The notes below the pieces were generated by a model. It had not been told where the DNA came from. It saw nothing but the letters and a program-made list of their open reading frames with translations, and did no database searches. From positions 1 to 64,000 of the forward strand of contig PLRS01000092.1 in assembly GCA_003164035.1 (NCBI GenBank): DNA of 64,000 bases, written 5' to 3'. This DNA is from Bryobacterales bacterium (GTDB lineage Bacteria; Acidobacteriota; Terriglobia; Bryobacterales; Bryobacteraceae). Below are positions 17,246 through 25,656 of this stretch, piece after piece (the first letter of the stretch is position 1; the number at the start of each line of letters is the position of its first letter). The position numbers were made by a program, and so were the translations under genes.

Positions 17246-18563
17246 CGTCGTGATGCCCCAAATGGGCGAAAGCATTGTCGAAGGTACCCTCACCAAGTGG
17301 CTGAAGAAGCCGGGACAGCGCGTGGAGCGCGACGAGCCGTTGTTTGAGATCTCCACCGATAAAGTGGATACGGAGATCCCTTCGCCCGCGGCCGGCGTAG
17401 TGAGCGAAGTTCTGGTCGAAGAGGGAAAGACAGTCGCCATCAATACGGTGGTGGCGCGCATTGAGGAAGGCGCCACGGCAGCCGCCGAACCAGCCGCTTC
17501 GGCGGGCGCTTCGGTAACCCAGGCGCCCGCGCCGGCCGCGGTGGAGGCGCCCGCGCCTACTCCGGTTGCCGCGGCACCACCGCCGTCACCGTCCCCCGTG
17601 CCCTCGCCGGAAGCTCCCGCCGAGCCAGGCGGCCCCATGTCGCCGCTGGTGCGCAAAATGGCGCGCGAGCACAACATCGATCTGAGCGAGGTGAAAGGGA
17701 CCGGCGCGGGCGGGCGCATCACCAAGCAGGACGTGGAAGCCTACCTGGCGCAGTCGGCGGCCGCTCCGGCGCCACCAGCCGCTCCGCCCGCGCCGGCTCC
17801 TGTGGCTGCCGCGCCGGTGGCCCCTGCCCCCGTACCGCAATCCCTGCCGCCTTTACCGCCTCCCGGTACGGCTAAAACCCGTGTCGAACCGCTCAGCACC
17901 ATGCGCACCAAAATTGCCGAGCACATGGTTCTCTCCCAGCGCACCTCCGCGCACGTCACCACCATTCATCGCGTGGATATGACCGCGATCGCCAAGGTGC
18001 GCGAGCGCAGCAAAGCCAGTTTCCAGGCGAACTACGGCCTGCCGCTGACTTACCTGCCCTTCGTCACCCGAGCCGCGGCGGTAGCGCTCCGCCACTTCCC
18101 CCTGCTCAACGCTTCCCTCGACGGCGCCAATATTCTGTACCATAACGAGGTCAATATCGGCATCGCCGTGGCGCTCGAAAACGGTCTCATCGTGCCGGTA
18201 ATCCGCAACGCCGACGAAAAGAACGTGTTGGGGCTGCAGCGCACCATCGTTGACCTGGCGGCTCGCGCCCGCTCGCGCCAGCTCAAGCCCGACGAAGTCG
18301 CCGGCGGCACGTTCTCCATCACCAACTTCGGCAGCTTCGGAAGCCTGGTCGGCACGCCCATCATCAACCAGCCGCAAGTGGCCATCCTGGGCGTGGGCAC
18401 GGTGGACAAAACTCCGGTGGTGGTGAATGACGCCATCGCCATTCGCTCCATCTGCCATCTCTCGCTCAGCTTCGACCATCGCCTGATCGATGGCGCGCTG
18501 GCCGATCAGTTCCTGGGCAAGCTCAAGAGCGTGCTCGAGGACTGGGCCGAAGAAGTCCTCTGA
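17238..18563 (+). CDS. dihydrolipoyl acyltransferase (E2) of a 2-oxo-acid dehydrogenase complex
   Basis: 441 residues. N-terminal lipoyl domain (about 1-75) with the lipoylated Lys in TDKVDTE; a long Ala/Pro linker; peripheral subunit-binding domain (about 133-170, SPLVRKMAREHNIDL and GRITKQDVEAYL); Pro/Ala linker; catalytic domain from about 205, with the active-site motif FDHRLIDG near the C terminus. The second-subunit motif and LTYLPFVTRA are typical of succinyl- or branched-chain acyltransferases, but I cannot decide the substrate. The E1 component is not encoded nearby, so E1 must come from another locus. Confidence 0.9.
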   Translation: MTDVVMPQMGESIVEGTLTKWLKKPGQRVERDEPLFEISTDKVDTEIPSPAAGVVSEVLVEEGKTVAINTVVARIEEGATAAAEPAASAGASVTQAPAPAAVEAPAPTPVAAAPPPSPSPVPSPEAPAEPGGPMSPLVRKMAREHNIDLSEVKGTGAGGRITKQDVEAYLAQSAAAPAPPAAPPAPAPVAAAPVAPAPVPQSLPPLPPPGTAKTRVEPLSTMRTKIAEHMVLSQRTSAHVTTIHRVDMTAIAKVRERSKASFQANYGLPLTYLPFVTRAAAVALRHFPLLNASLDGANILYHNEVNIGIAVALENGLIVPVIRNADEKNVLGLQRTIVDLAARARSRQLKPDEVAGGTFSITNFGSFGSLVGTPIINQPQVAILGVGTVDKTPVVVNDAIAIRSICHLSLSFDHRLIDGALADQFLGKLKSVLEDWAEEVL

Positions 18564-18581
18564 CGGTGAAGGCCGGCGGCG

Positions 18582-18882
18582 TCACCCCAGCACCAGGGAA
18601 ACGCCGCCGTGCTCCTTGCGGGCCGGCCTCACGGTGACCTCGACATCCTGCCCCAGCGCGGTCAAAAAGTCCATCAACCGCTCGACGGAAAAGTTGCCGG
18701 ACCCGCCACGCATGAGGGCGGAAACGTGCGGCTGCCTGATGCCCAGTACCGCCCCGGCCTTCGCCTGCGTCAGTCCCCGGCCCTTGATCAGCTCCCGCTC
18801 GGGGGTGGGGAAGCCGAGGTCGGCAAAGACGTTACCGCTGCTCTCTTTCCCGCGGCCAGCCGCGGAACTCGTGGGCGGTGGA
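18582..18882 (-). pseudogene. XRE-family antitoxin remnant
   Basis: Reading the minus strand from about 18840 gives SSGNVFADLGFPTPERE, then LIKGRGLTQAKAGAVLG, IRQPHVSALMRGG, FSVERLMDFLTALGQDVEV and a stop at 18582. This is the common XRE/HigA-like antitoxin pattern, but the helix normally between PTPE and RGLTQ (about 14 residues) is missing, and no start codon lies upstream in frame before a stop at about 18883. I infer an internal deletion plus loss of the start. No toxin gene is adjacent. Confidence 0.65.
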
Positions 18883-18919
18883 ATTTAGGTTGAGCCATGT
18901 TTCGGGCTCGCCGGCGAAC

Positions 18920-18983
18920 GGCCGGGCTGGCGCCCGGCAGGACCGATTGAAAATCGGTCCGCAGGTTGGATAACCTGCCCCAC
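18920..18983. repeat. triple mini-hairpin repeat, copy 2
   Basis: Same order as the copy at 382-444: GCCGGGC..GCCCGGC, GGACCGATTG..AATCGGTCC and CAGGTTG..AACCTG, ending CCTGCCCCAC. Confidence 0.75.
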
Positions 18984-19004
18984 AGCAAAAGGATCGGCGC
19001 GGCG

Positions 19005-19916
19005 CTACGGCTTCAGGTTCACAAATTCCGAGCAGCAGGGTTTCTGGACCGGTTTCGGCTCCATCAGCTCCGTGCGGGTAAGATCGGGGTCGTAGAGGTT
19101 CAACTGCCACTTGCCGTCGCGGCCGATCTTGGGTTTTTCGGTCTTCAGATCGACACTGCGGTCTAACAGCTTCTTGTAGCCGGCATCCACGCTGGGAACT
19201 CCGAGGGCCAGGTGGTGCATTACGCCCAGCGTCTTCGGCGAGGGGTTGGCGACGTTGCACATGTACTCCAGCCAGTCGGTGCCCTCCGGCACGCGCATAT
19301 CGATCCAATCGGTGCGGTCGTCGCGCATGCCGCCGTGCCAGGTTTCGCGGAAGCCCAGGATGTCCCGATAGAATTTGTCCGCCGCGGCGCGGTCGGCCAC
19401 CGTCACGCCCACGTGAATGATGTGGTCGGAGATGCGGGCCTCGGAAAGAAACTTGCCGAAATTCCGGCTGTGCAGCGAGCCCGGCATATACTGGACGAAT
19501 TCCACGTTGTGCCCGTCCGGATCTTTCAGCATCATGCTGAGATTGCCGTCCAGGCCAGGCTTCAGCTCGGCGGGAACCTGGACGCCGCGGCTGGCCAGGT
19601 AATCGCGGAGTTTGCGGACGTCGGTGGTCTCGAAGGCTATGTGAGAGAGCCGGTCTTCGGCGGCGTCGCGCAACTCCGGAAACACTTCGATGTACTGATG
19701 GTCGTTCACCTTGAAATAGGTCAGCATCAAGCCGCCGGCCGGCTTGTCGACGGTGAAGGGCTCCAGGAACCCGAGGTCGTGGCCATAGAACTTGCGCGCC
19801 GCCTCCAGGTTACTGGTTTTCAGGCCGATGTGCGCCACGCCGACGATGGGAGGACGATCGGCGCCCGCGGCTGTCAACGCCGTCAGCGCCAGCAGGAACG
19901 AATAACGCTGCAACAT
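19005..19916 (-). CDS. exported protein with two VOC (glyoxalase-fold) domains
   Basis: 303 residues beginning with a signal peptide (MLQRYSFLLALTALTAAGA). Two vicinal-oxygen-chelate domains follow: one opening PPIVGVAHIGLKTSNLEAAR, with LSHIAFETTD and DPDGHNVEFVQY; the second opening SDHIIHVGVTVADRAAADKFY, with MHHLALGVPS and YDPDLTRTELME. His and Glu metal ligands are visible in both. VOC proteins include glyoxalases, dioxygenases and resistance proteins; an exported version has no assigned substrate. I start at the ATG at 19916 because it gives the signal peptide; the longer frame runs into the kinase gene. It lies 46 bases after the kinase gene on the same strand. Confidence 0.82.
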   Translation of the reverse strand: MLQRYSFLLALTALTAAGADRPPIVGVAHIGLKTSNLEAARKFYGHDLGFLEPFTVDKPAGGLMLTYFKVNDHQYIEVFPELRDAAEDRLSHIAFETTDVRKLRDYLASRGVQVPAELKPGLDGNLSMMLKDPDGHNVEFVQYMPGSLHSRNFGKFLSEARISDHIIHVGVTVADRAAADKFYRDILGFRETWHGGMRDDRTDWIDMRVPEGTDWLEYMCNVANPSPKTLGVMHHLALGVPSVDAGYKKLLDRSVDLKTEKPKIGRDGKWQLNLYDPDLTRTELMEPKPVQKPCCSEFVNLKP

Positions 19917-19962
19917 GCGGTCAGTATATCGCGGGGCAATCAAAACCCCAATCGGCGAAACC

Positions 19963-22653
19963 TCACCGCGCGCCGCGGTATTGAGCCAGGGTCTTTTCCA
20001 GCGCGCGGCGGGCCGGAGTCGGCGCGGGCTCAATGAGGGCCAGCGCCTGTTCGATGGCTTCGACCGCCGATTGCCGATCGCGGTTGAGCCAATACGCTTC
20101 GCCTAGAATTTCCTGCACTTCGGAATCTTTGGGATCGAGGGCGGCGGCCCGCTTGGCAAGCTCCAGGCCCAGCTTCGGATCGGCCATCGCCCCAACCCTG
20201 GTTTCCAGCAGCGCCCGCGCCGCCACGGCCAACTCTACCGGAGACGCTTGCGGCACCGCTGCGATCGCTCGCAGCGTGCCAATGCCCGCCTGCGCCAGGC
20301 GCAGCGCTTCGGCGGGCCGTCCCGCGTTCGCGCTGAGACCGGCGGCATCGGCCTCCAGCTCGGCCTGCGCGAAACGGTACGCCTTGTTGGCCGGATTCTT
20401 CGCCCGCAGCCGGTCGTAGATCTCGATGGCGATTAGAAAATAGCGCAGCTTCGCATCCGCGTGGCCCGCGTAGCCGCTGACGATTCCCAGATCCCGGTAC
20501 GGGATCGCGCGGAAATAAAGGGCCATCACGTTAGCCGGATCCTCATCCGACATGCGGTCGCGGATTTGCCGGGCTTCCTCCAGAGCCGCCAGCGAAGCTG
20601 TGAAGTCGCCCAGGTTGCCCAAATTCCAGCCCAGCCCGAGCAGCGCCGAAGAGCGGGCGTTGCGCGCCTGCGGCGTGTCCCGTTCCTTTTCCGGAATCTG
20701 TTCCAGAACCGCTTGCGCCTGGCGAAAAAAAGCCGTCGCCGCAGGCCGGTCGCGCAATTCCGTCAGGTCGCCCATGCGCTTGTAATTGCTCCCCAGCGCG
20801 GTCAGCACTTCGGCTACACCCGGATGGAGCCGCGCCGCCGCGGTGGCATTGTCGATGGCTTTCCGCATCGCCGCCAGGCCCGCGTCCAGGTTCTGCGCGT
20901 TGACATAGCCGTTGTTGACGCTCAGCGCGGAAGCGAGGGATTGGAAGGCGACAGCGGCCTGGCTGCGGACCTCGAAATCGGCTGGCCAGTGGGCGGCCAG
21001 CCCGTCGAATTCCCGCGCGGCATCCTCCACCAGCCTGAGCCCCGCCGGCGCGCTTCCGCCGAAACCGATGCTGCGCCCCAGCTCCAGTTTCGACCGTGCC
21101 AGGCTTACCCGCGCGCGCAGATTGTTGGGGTCCCGGGCGGCCAGCGGCTCCAGAATCGCAATCGCCTTGCGGAAGCTATCCCGCGCCTTGGCGGTTTCGC
21201 CCAGATTGGGCTGAAATGGGCTCCCCAGCACGGCGCCCAGATCGGCATACCCTTCGCCCACCTCCGTGCGTAGAACCGGGTCGTGGATCTTCTGGGCCGA
21301 CAGCCGGTCCAGGTAGTCCAGGGAGTGGCGGGCCATGTCGGCCTCCACCGGTGTGGAACCGGGCAGCTTCGCCACCGACTTGCGAAGATCGTACTGCAGA
21401 TAGCGCGCCAGCTCGTGGGCATCCGCGAACCGCCGCTCCGCCACCCGCGCTTCCCACAGCGTCGCCACCAGGCCGGCCACCAGCGAGAGCGTCACCAGCA
21501 TCACCGTCGCCACGACGGATTTGTGCCGCGTTACGAACTTCCGGGCCGGGTACAATCGCCCCCTGGAAGCGGCCTGCACCGGATGGCCATCGAGGTAACG
21601 GAGGATGTCGTCGGCGAACTGCTCCACCGAAGCGTAGCGGTCGGCCGGGGAGCGCGCCAGCGCCTTGGCGGCGATCGCCTCCAGGTCGCCCCGCAGAAGC
21701 CGCGCCAGTGCGGCGGTGCCCACCCCGCGCGCCGCCGCGCCCTCCCCGGTCAGTCCATGGCTGAGAGCCGGCGCATCCGAGGAAAGCACCGCCTGGATGA
21801 TCTCCGCCGGCGTAGTCCCGCTCGCCCCGAAAGGGCAGGTGCCGTTCAATAACTGGTACAGCAGGACCCCCAGCGAATACACGTCGGCGGCCACCGAGAC
21901 CGCCTGATTCCGCAGCACCTCCGGGCTGGCGTAGAGCGGCGTGAGAAATAAATTGGAGGTAGCCTGCGCGCTGTCGCCATCCGCCTCCAGGGTTCGGGCA
22001 ATGCCGAAATCGAGCAGCTTCGGCTCGCCGGCCGGCGTTACCAGAACGTTGCCCGGCTTCAGATCGCGGTGTACGATCAGGCGCTGGTGCGCAAAGCTCA
22101 CGGCCGCCGCGACCTTCAGAAACAGGTGCAGGCGCCGCTCGATGGAGAGCCGCCGGGAATCGCACCAGGTATCGATGCGCTCGCCCTCCACGTATTCCAT
22201 GACCAGGTAGGAAAACCCTTCGTCGGTGACGCCGCCGCCCAGAAACGCGGCGATGTTCGGGTGGTAGAGCTCGGCCAGAATCTGGCGTTCGCTTCGCAGC
22301 CGGTCCTCCAGCAAGGGAGAGTGATAGGGCGAGGCGATGGCTTTGACGGCCACCCGCTGCCGCACTTCACCGTCCTCGCGGGTTGCCAGGTAGACCGCGC
22401 CCATGCCGCCGGCGCCGATTACCTCCCGCGCCTGGTAGATCCCGAAACGGGGCAGCCGAGCCGGCGCCGGGGTCCCCCGCTGCCGTACCGTCGCGTCCGA
22501 CGCCAGCAAACGGGCGACTTCCTGGCGCAGCCCCGCGTCGCCGCCGCACCGCGAATCCAGCCACGCCTCCCGCTCCGTCCCGGTCGGCAGCGTCACGGCC
22601 TCCTGAAACAGCCGGGCCAATTGCCGGAATCGCTCTTCGGGGTGGGCAGTCAT
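19963..22653 (-). CDS. Ser/Thr protein kinase with membrane segment and TPR-like sensor
   Basis: 896 residues. An N-terminal helical segment is followed by a PknB-type kinase domain: Gly loop GAGGMGAVYL near residues 80-89, VAVK Lys 104, HRDLKPGN near 195-202, DFG 215-217 and YASPEV. All catalytic residues are present. A transmembrane segment (VATVMLVTLSLVAGLVATLW, about 390-410) leads into a long alpha-helical TPR-like C-terminal half, probably outside the cytoplasm. GGAGG sits 11 bases before the ATG at 22653, which I prefer over 22677. Acidobacteria commonly pair such kinases with ECF-like sigma factors, as here (23072-23680). Confidence 0.9.
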   Translation of the reverse strand: MTAHPEERFRQLARLFQEAVTLPTGTEREAWLDSRCGGDAGLRQEVARLLASDATVRQRGTPAPARLPRFGIYQAREVIGAGGMGAVYLATREDGEVRQRVAVKAIASPYHSPLLEDRLRSERQILAELYHPNIAAFLGGGVTDEGFSYLVMEYVEGERIDTWCDSRRLSIERRLHLFLKVAAAVSFAHQRLIVHRDLKPGNVLVTPAGEPKLLDFGIARTLEADGDSAQATSNLFLTPLYASPEVLRNQAVSVAADVYSLGVLLYQLLNGTCPFGASGTTPAEIIQAVLSSDAPALSHGLTGEGAAARGVGTAALARLLRGDLEAIAAKALARSPADRYASVEQFADDILRYLDGHPVQAASRGRLYPARKFVTRHKSVVATVMLVTLSLVAGLVATLWEARVAERRFADAHELARYLQYDLRKSVAKLPGSTPVEADMARHSLDYLDRLSAQKIHDPVLRTEVGEGYADLGAVLGSPFQPNLGETAKARDSFRKAIAILEPLAARDPNNLRARVSLARSKLELGRSIGFGGSAPAGLRLVEDAAREFDGLAAHWPADFEVRSQAAVAFQSLASALSVNNGYVNAQNLDAGLAAMRKAIDNATAAARLHPGVAEVLTALGSNYKRMGDLTELRDRPAATAFFRQAQAVLEQIPEKERDTPQARNARSSALLGLGWNLGNLGDFTASLAALEEARQIRDRMSDEDPANVMALYFRAIPYRDLGIVSGYAGHADAKLRYFLIAIEIYDRLRAKNPANKAYRFAQAELEADAAGLSANAGRPAEALRLAQAGIGTLRAIAAVPQASPVELAVAARALLETRVGAMADPKLGLELAKRAAALDPKDSEVQEILGEAYWLNRDRQSAVEAIEQALALIEPAPTPARRALEKTLAQYRGAR

Positions 22654-22772
22654 GGTGAGACGCACCTCCGACGGCACCCCGCTTCACAGACGACGGCAAC
22701 CCGCATTTCGCAAATCATACACTAAATCGACCGCCATCGCCAAAGCGGGCCGGGACTATTGGGTGGGAAGTA

Positions 22773-23027
22773 TTATCGCTCCAGCCGGGTGATCCCGTTA
22801 TCGAGCTCGGCGATTTTGGAAATGATGTCCATCCGGTACGTCGCCATCTGGGAGAGGATGGCGGCGTCTCCAGCCTTGATCTCAGCCCGGAGGGTGTCCT
22901 TGATGCCGCCCAGCCGGTCCTTCATATCGTCTAGCCGGTGATTGTTCAGGAGAATCCCAATGGCAACCAACAGGATGGTTGGGACCGTGGCGAGTGCGAT
23001 GGTGAGAAGTTGCGTTTCGCTCAACAT
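22773..23027 (-). CDS. small single-pass membrane protein with coiled coil
   Basis: 84 residues: one transmembrane helix (LLTIALATVPTILLVAIGILL, about residues 7-27), then an amphipathic, probably coiled-coil tail (RLDDMKDRLGGIKDTLRAEI and onward) rich in heptad-like hydrophobics. I do not recognise a family. It lies between an ECF-like sigma factor and a membrane kinase on the same strand (44 and 119 bases apart), so it could be part of that signalling unit. Confidence 0.65.
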   Translation of the reverse strand: MLSETQLLTIALATVPTILLVAIGILLNNHRLDDMKDRLGGIKDTLRAEIKAGDAAILSQMATYRMDIISKIAELDNGITRLER

Positions 23028-23071
23028 CCGCTTTCTATTCTCGATTTTACCAGTTCACCGGTGACCCCACT

Positions 23072-23680
23072 TCACCCCGGCGCACTCAGCCGCTGGTGCA
23101 GCCACGCCAGTGAGAAACGCACGCCGCGATCCACCGTCGAAGGCGAGATGCCCAGCACTCCCGCGGTTTCCTCCACCGTGCAACCCAGAAAGTAGCGCAG
23201 TTCCAGCGCGCGGGCCTTCTCCACGTCGGTGGCTTCCAGTTCGTCCAATGCCAGCGAAAGATCGAGCGTGTCCGTGCCCGCCGGACCCACCCAGCAAAGC
23301 TCGGCATTCAGCGGGATCCGGTCCAATGCCAACCACCGTTTGGATGCCTTCAACCGGCGGGCGTGATCGATCAGGATCCGGCGCATCAGTTTTGCCGCGA
23401 AGGTGAAAAAGTGAGCCCGGTCGCTGAGCGTCACGCGATGGAGATTGACCAACTGTAGAAACGCCTCGTGCACCAGGGCGGTCGGTTGCAGCGTGTGGTC
23501 CAGCCGTTCGTGGTGCAGCAGCCCGTCGGCCACCTTGCGCAGTTGGTCGTATACCAGCGGCGCGAGCTGCTCCAGAGCTTCCGTCTCTCCCTTCGACCAG
23601 CGCTCCAGCCAGACCGTCACTTCCCCGGGAGCGTCCGCCACGCCTTCGATTTTATCATTCGCGGCTGGCGCGATTTGCAT
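23072..23680 (-). CDS. ECF-like RNA polymerase sigma factor (Acidobacteria-type)
   Basis: 202 residues. Region 2 is visible in ALEQLAPLVYDQLRKVADGLL and HTLQPTALVHEAFLQL, with AHFFTFAAKLMRRILIDHAR, a signature of the ECF-subfamily sigma factors frequent in Acidobacteria and planctomycetes. Region 4 is a helix-turn-helix (CTVEETAGVLGISPSTVDRG). No anti-sigma factor with zinc motif is next to it; a downstream membrane kinase on the same strand is the likely regulator by analogy with other such pairs. I chose the ATG at 23680; it is divergent from the exported protein at 23717 with only 36 bases between. Confidence 0.9.
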   Translation of the reverse strand: MQIAPAANDKIEGVADAPGEVTVWLERWSKGETEALEQLAPLVYDQLRKVADGLLHHERLDHTLQPTALVHEAFLQLVNLHRVTLSDRAHFFTFAAKLMRRILIDHARRLKASKRWLALDRIPLNAELCWVGPAGTDTLDLSLALDELEATDVEKARALELRYFLGCTVEETAGVLGISPSTVDRGVRFSLAWLHQRLSAPG

Positions 23681-23716
23681 CGGGATTACGCCGTATTCGA
23701 TAGAGGAGAATGCGAT
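23681..23716. promoter_or_regulatory. short divergent spacer between sigma factor and exported protein
   Basis: Thirty-six bases separate the two start codons, with GAGGAG at 23703-23708 serving as ribosome-binding site for the plus-strand gene. Promoters of each gene must lie at least partly within the other's 5' coding region, which suggests linked control. Confidence 0.45.
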
Positions 23717-25360
23717 ATGAAAAACCGTTGGAACCACTTGGCCTGTCCGTGGCTGGTTCGTCTTACCGCGCTCGAGTTCATCGGTGCCGCCGCCCTGGCT
23801 GCCGCCCCGGCCGTTACCGGGGTCTATAATACCGCATGGGTTGCTCCCGGTTTGCCCAACTCCGGGATTGCGCAGGGCGCTTTCTTCGCCCTTGTTGGGA
23901 CCGGGCTCGGCCCCTCCACTCCGCAGCAGGTCCAGGCCTATCCCCTGCCTACCACGCAGGGACTAGGCGGAACCACGGTCCAGGTCACGGTCGGCAGCGT
24001 AACCAAGACCTGTATTATGGACTACGTCAGCGCCACCCAGGTCAACGCGATTCTTCCTTCGGCTACGCCCACGGGAACCGGCACGATTACGCTCTCCTAC
24101 CAGGGCGGAACCAGCTCGATTTCGGTCCAGGTCCTGGCCGCGAACTTCGCCATGGATACGTTGAATGGCGCCGGCACCGGGTCCGGAGTGGTCACCGATC
24201 TGAACTACAACGTGATCACCATGATCAACCCCGCGCATCCGGGCGAGGACTTGATTCTGTGGGGCAGCGGCCTGGGCGCGGTGACCGGCGACGAGACCGA
24301 GCCGCCGGTGCAGGTCGACTTGGGCACCGGCGTGCAGGTCTTCGTCGAAAACCAACCGGCTACCGTGCTCTACGGCGGACGGGGCAGCTCTCCGGCGCTC
24401 GACCAGATCGACTTCACCGTACCGACAGGAATCAGCGGCGGGTGCAGGACGTCCATTGCCGTTCTGGTCAAGGGAGTGACAGGCAACGTCACCAGCATGT
24501 CCGTCGCCCCGGCCGGGCAAAGCACCTGCAACGACGGTTTTGGCTTCCTGACCGCGGCTAACCTGCAAAAAGCGGTTACTAACGGTTCTCTGAATATGGG
24601 CGGCGTCGTCGTCAGCCGCATCGCCACCGGTAACGACACCCTGCTCGGATATTTCGGGAACTACCCGCTCAACAGCCTCATTCGGTCCTACGGAGGCTAC
24701 TACGGCCCATCCATCGGCAGTTGTGTCGCCTATGAAGTTGGGGGAAGTTCGATCGAGACGGCACTTGTGGATCCGGTTCAGCCGGCCTATCTGAATGTGG
24801 GCGCGGACATGGTGATTACCGGGCCCGGGGGAACCCAAACCATCCCGGTGAGTTCGGCCGGATACTTCGCGGCGGATCTCGCCGTCGCGCCGTCCACCTA
24901 TATTCAGCCCGGAAGCTATACGGCCACAAACGGCTCGGGCGGATCCAATGTGGGAGCCTTCACCTGGAACTTGACGCTTCCGGCCTCCGTCGTGCCCACC
25001 AATATCCCAGCCACCGTCAACCGCGCGCAGGACCTGAAACTGACCTGGACCGGAGGCTCGGCATACCAGGTGGCGAGCATCTTCCTGATCAGCGGTATTC
25101 CACTGGCGTCGTCTCTGAACTCCTGGGCCTTTATCGTATGCGACGCCGATGCGTCCTCGGGAACATTCACGGTTCCCTCCGCGATTCTCAATCTGCTTCC
25201 CACCAACGGCTATGGAAGCTCAAGCCCGATCAAGCGTGGAGTCAACGTCTCGATCGCGGGCGTTCCCGAGGCCACCTTCACCGTGGCCGGCTCGCCGGGA
25301 CTCGATGCAGGCATCTTTACCGTGTTTGTATCGAACAACTCGGTGGCGACAATTCAGTAA
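23717..25360 (+). CDS. exported Solibacter-type repeat-domain protein (TIGR03437-like)
   Basis: 547 residues with an N-terminal signal segment (WLVRLTALEFIGAAALAAAPAV). Two tandem units follow: VAPGLPNSGIAQGAFFALVGTGLGPST with VTVGSVTKTCIMDYVSATQVNAILP, then INPAHPGEDLILWGSGLGAV with VFVENQPATVLYGG and ALDQIDFTVPTGI. This PGe-x-l-x-G-x-G-L-G and q-i-N/D-x-x-v-P pattern matches the C-terminal domain found many times in Solibacter usitatus. The remaining C-terminal 270 residues are beta-rich. It is probably a surface or secreted protein; function unknown. RBS GAGGAG is 8 bases before the ATG. Confidence 0.8.
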   Translation: MKNRWNHLACPWLVRLTALEFIGAAALAAAPAVTGVYNTAWVAPGLPNSGIAQGAFFALVGTGLGPSTPQQVQAYPLPTTQGLGGTTVQVTVGSVTKTCIMDYVSATQVNAILPSATPTGTGTITLSYQGGTSSISVQVLAANFAMDTLNGAGTGSGVVTDLNYNVITMINPAHPGEDLILWGSGLGAVTGDETEPPVQVDLGTGVQVFVENQPATVLYGGRGSSPALDQIDFTVPTGISGGCRTSIAVLVKGVTGNVTSMSVAPAGQSTCNDGFGFLTAANLQKAVTNGSLNMGGVVVSRIATGNDTLLGYFGNYPLNSLIRSYGGYYGPSIGSCVAYEVGGSSIETALVDPVQPAYLNVGADMVITGPGGTQTIPVSSAGYFAADLAVAPSTYIQPGSYTATNGSGGSNVGAFTWNLTLPASVVPTNIPATVNRAQDLKLTWTGGSAYQVASIFLISGIPLASSLNSWAFIVCDADASSGTFTVPSAILNLLPTNGYGSSSPIKRGVNVSIAGVPEATFTVAGSPGLDAGIFTVFVSNNSVATIQ

Positions 25361-25399
25361 GGATCGGTCAGGGAAATAACCCTGCGGACGATCGCCGTG

Positions 25400-25429
25400 G
25401 GGCAGACCATCGGTTTTTGTGGTCTGCCC
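25400..25429. terminator. GGGCAGACCA..TGGTCTGCCC hairpin, possible terminator
   Basis: Perfect 10-base arms around CGGTTTTTG, 39 bases after the stop of the exported protein gene. The T-run is in the loop instead of after the stem, so termination is only possible; the hairpin also belongs to a dispersed family (see 7136, 25609, 45369, 50796). Confidence 0.5.
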
Positions 25430-25527
25430 TACACTCTGGCACTCGACCACGCTCATTTGTTCTCGTCATTCGCCACTCGCACGGAACCGCTCCCGGACCA
25501 GTGGTTTGGGGGCAGGGTCGAAAACGC

Positions 25528-25572
25528 GCCGGGACGAGTCCCGGCGTGGCAGACTGAGAGTCCGCTCCACGG
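25528..25572. repeat. dispersed repeat, GGCAGACTGAGAGTCC type, copy 2
   Basis: Matches 134-179 and 45430-45473 across about 45 bases; begins with the small hairpin CCGGGACGAGTCCCGG. Confidence 0.7.
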
Positions 25573-25608
25573 TTTTCATGAGCTTGCGAGGGCCGAAGGC
25601 CCCGAGAC

Positions 25609-25636
25609 GGCAGACCACGAAAAACGATGGTCTGCC
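25609..25636. repeat. GGCAGACCA..TGGTCTGCC mini-hairpin, copy 3
   Basis: Perfect 9-base arms around an A-rich loop. The preceding GGCCGAAGGCCCCGAGACG is shared with the copy near 7120. Confidence 0.7.
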
Positions 25637-25656
25637 CAGGTCTGCCCCACTTCCCA

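Larger units (their letters stand above)
18564..19004. other. intergenic region with broken antitoxin and triple-hairpin repeat
   Basis: 441 bases. It holds the remnant of an XRE-type antitoxin on the minus strand (18582-18882) and the second copy of the triple mini-hairpin repeat (18920-18983). No intact gene seen. Confidence 0.65.
25361..25656. other. intergenic region made of stacked repeats
   Basis: 296 bases between convergent genes with no gene seen. It contains a 10-base-arm hairpin (25400-25429), the GGCAGACT-type repeat (25528-25572) and a second hairpin (25609-25636). Confidence 0.7.
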
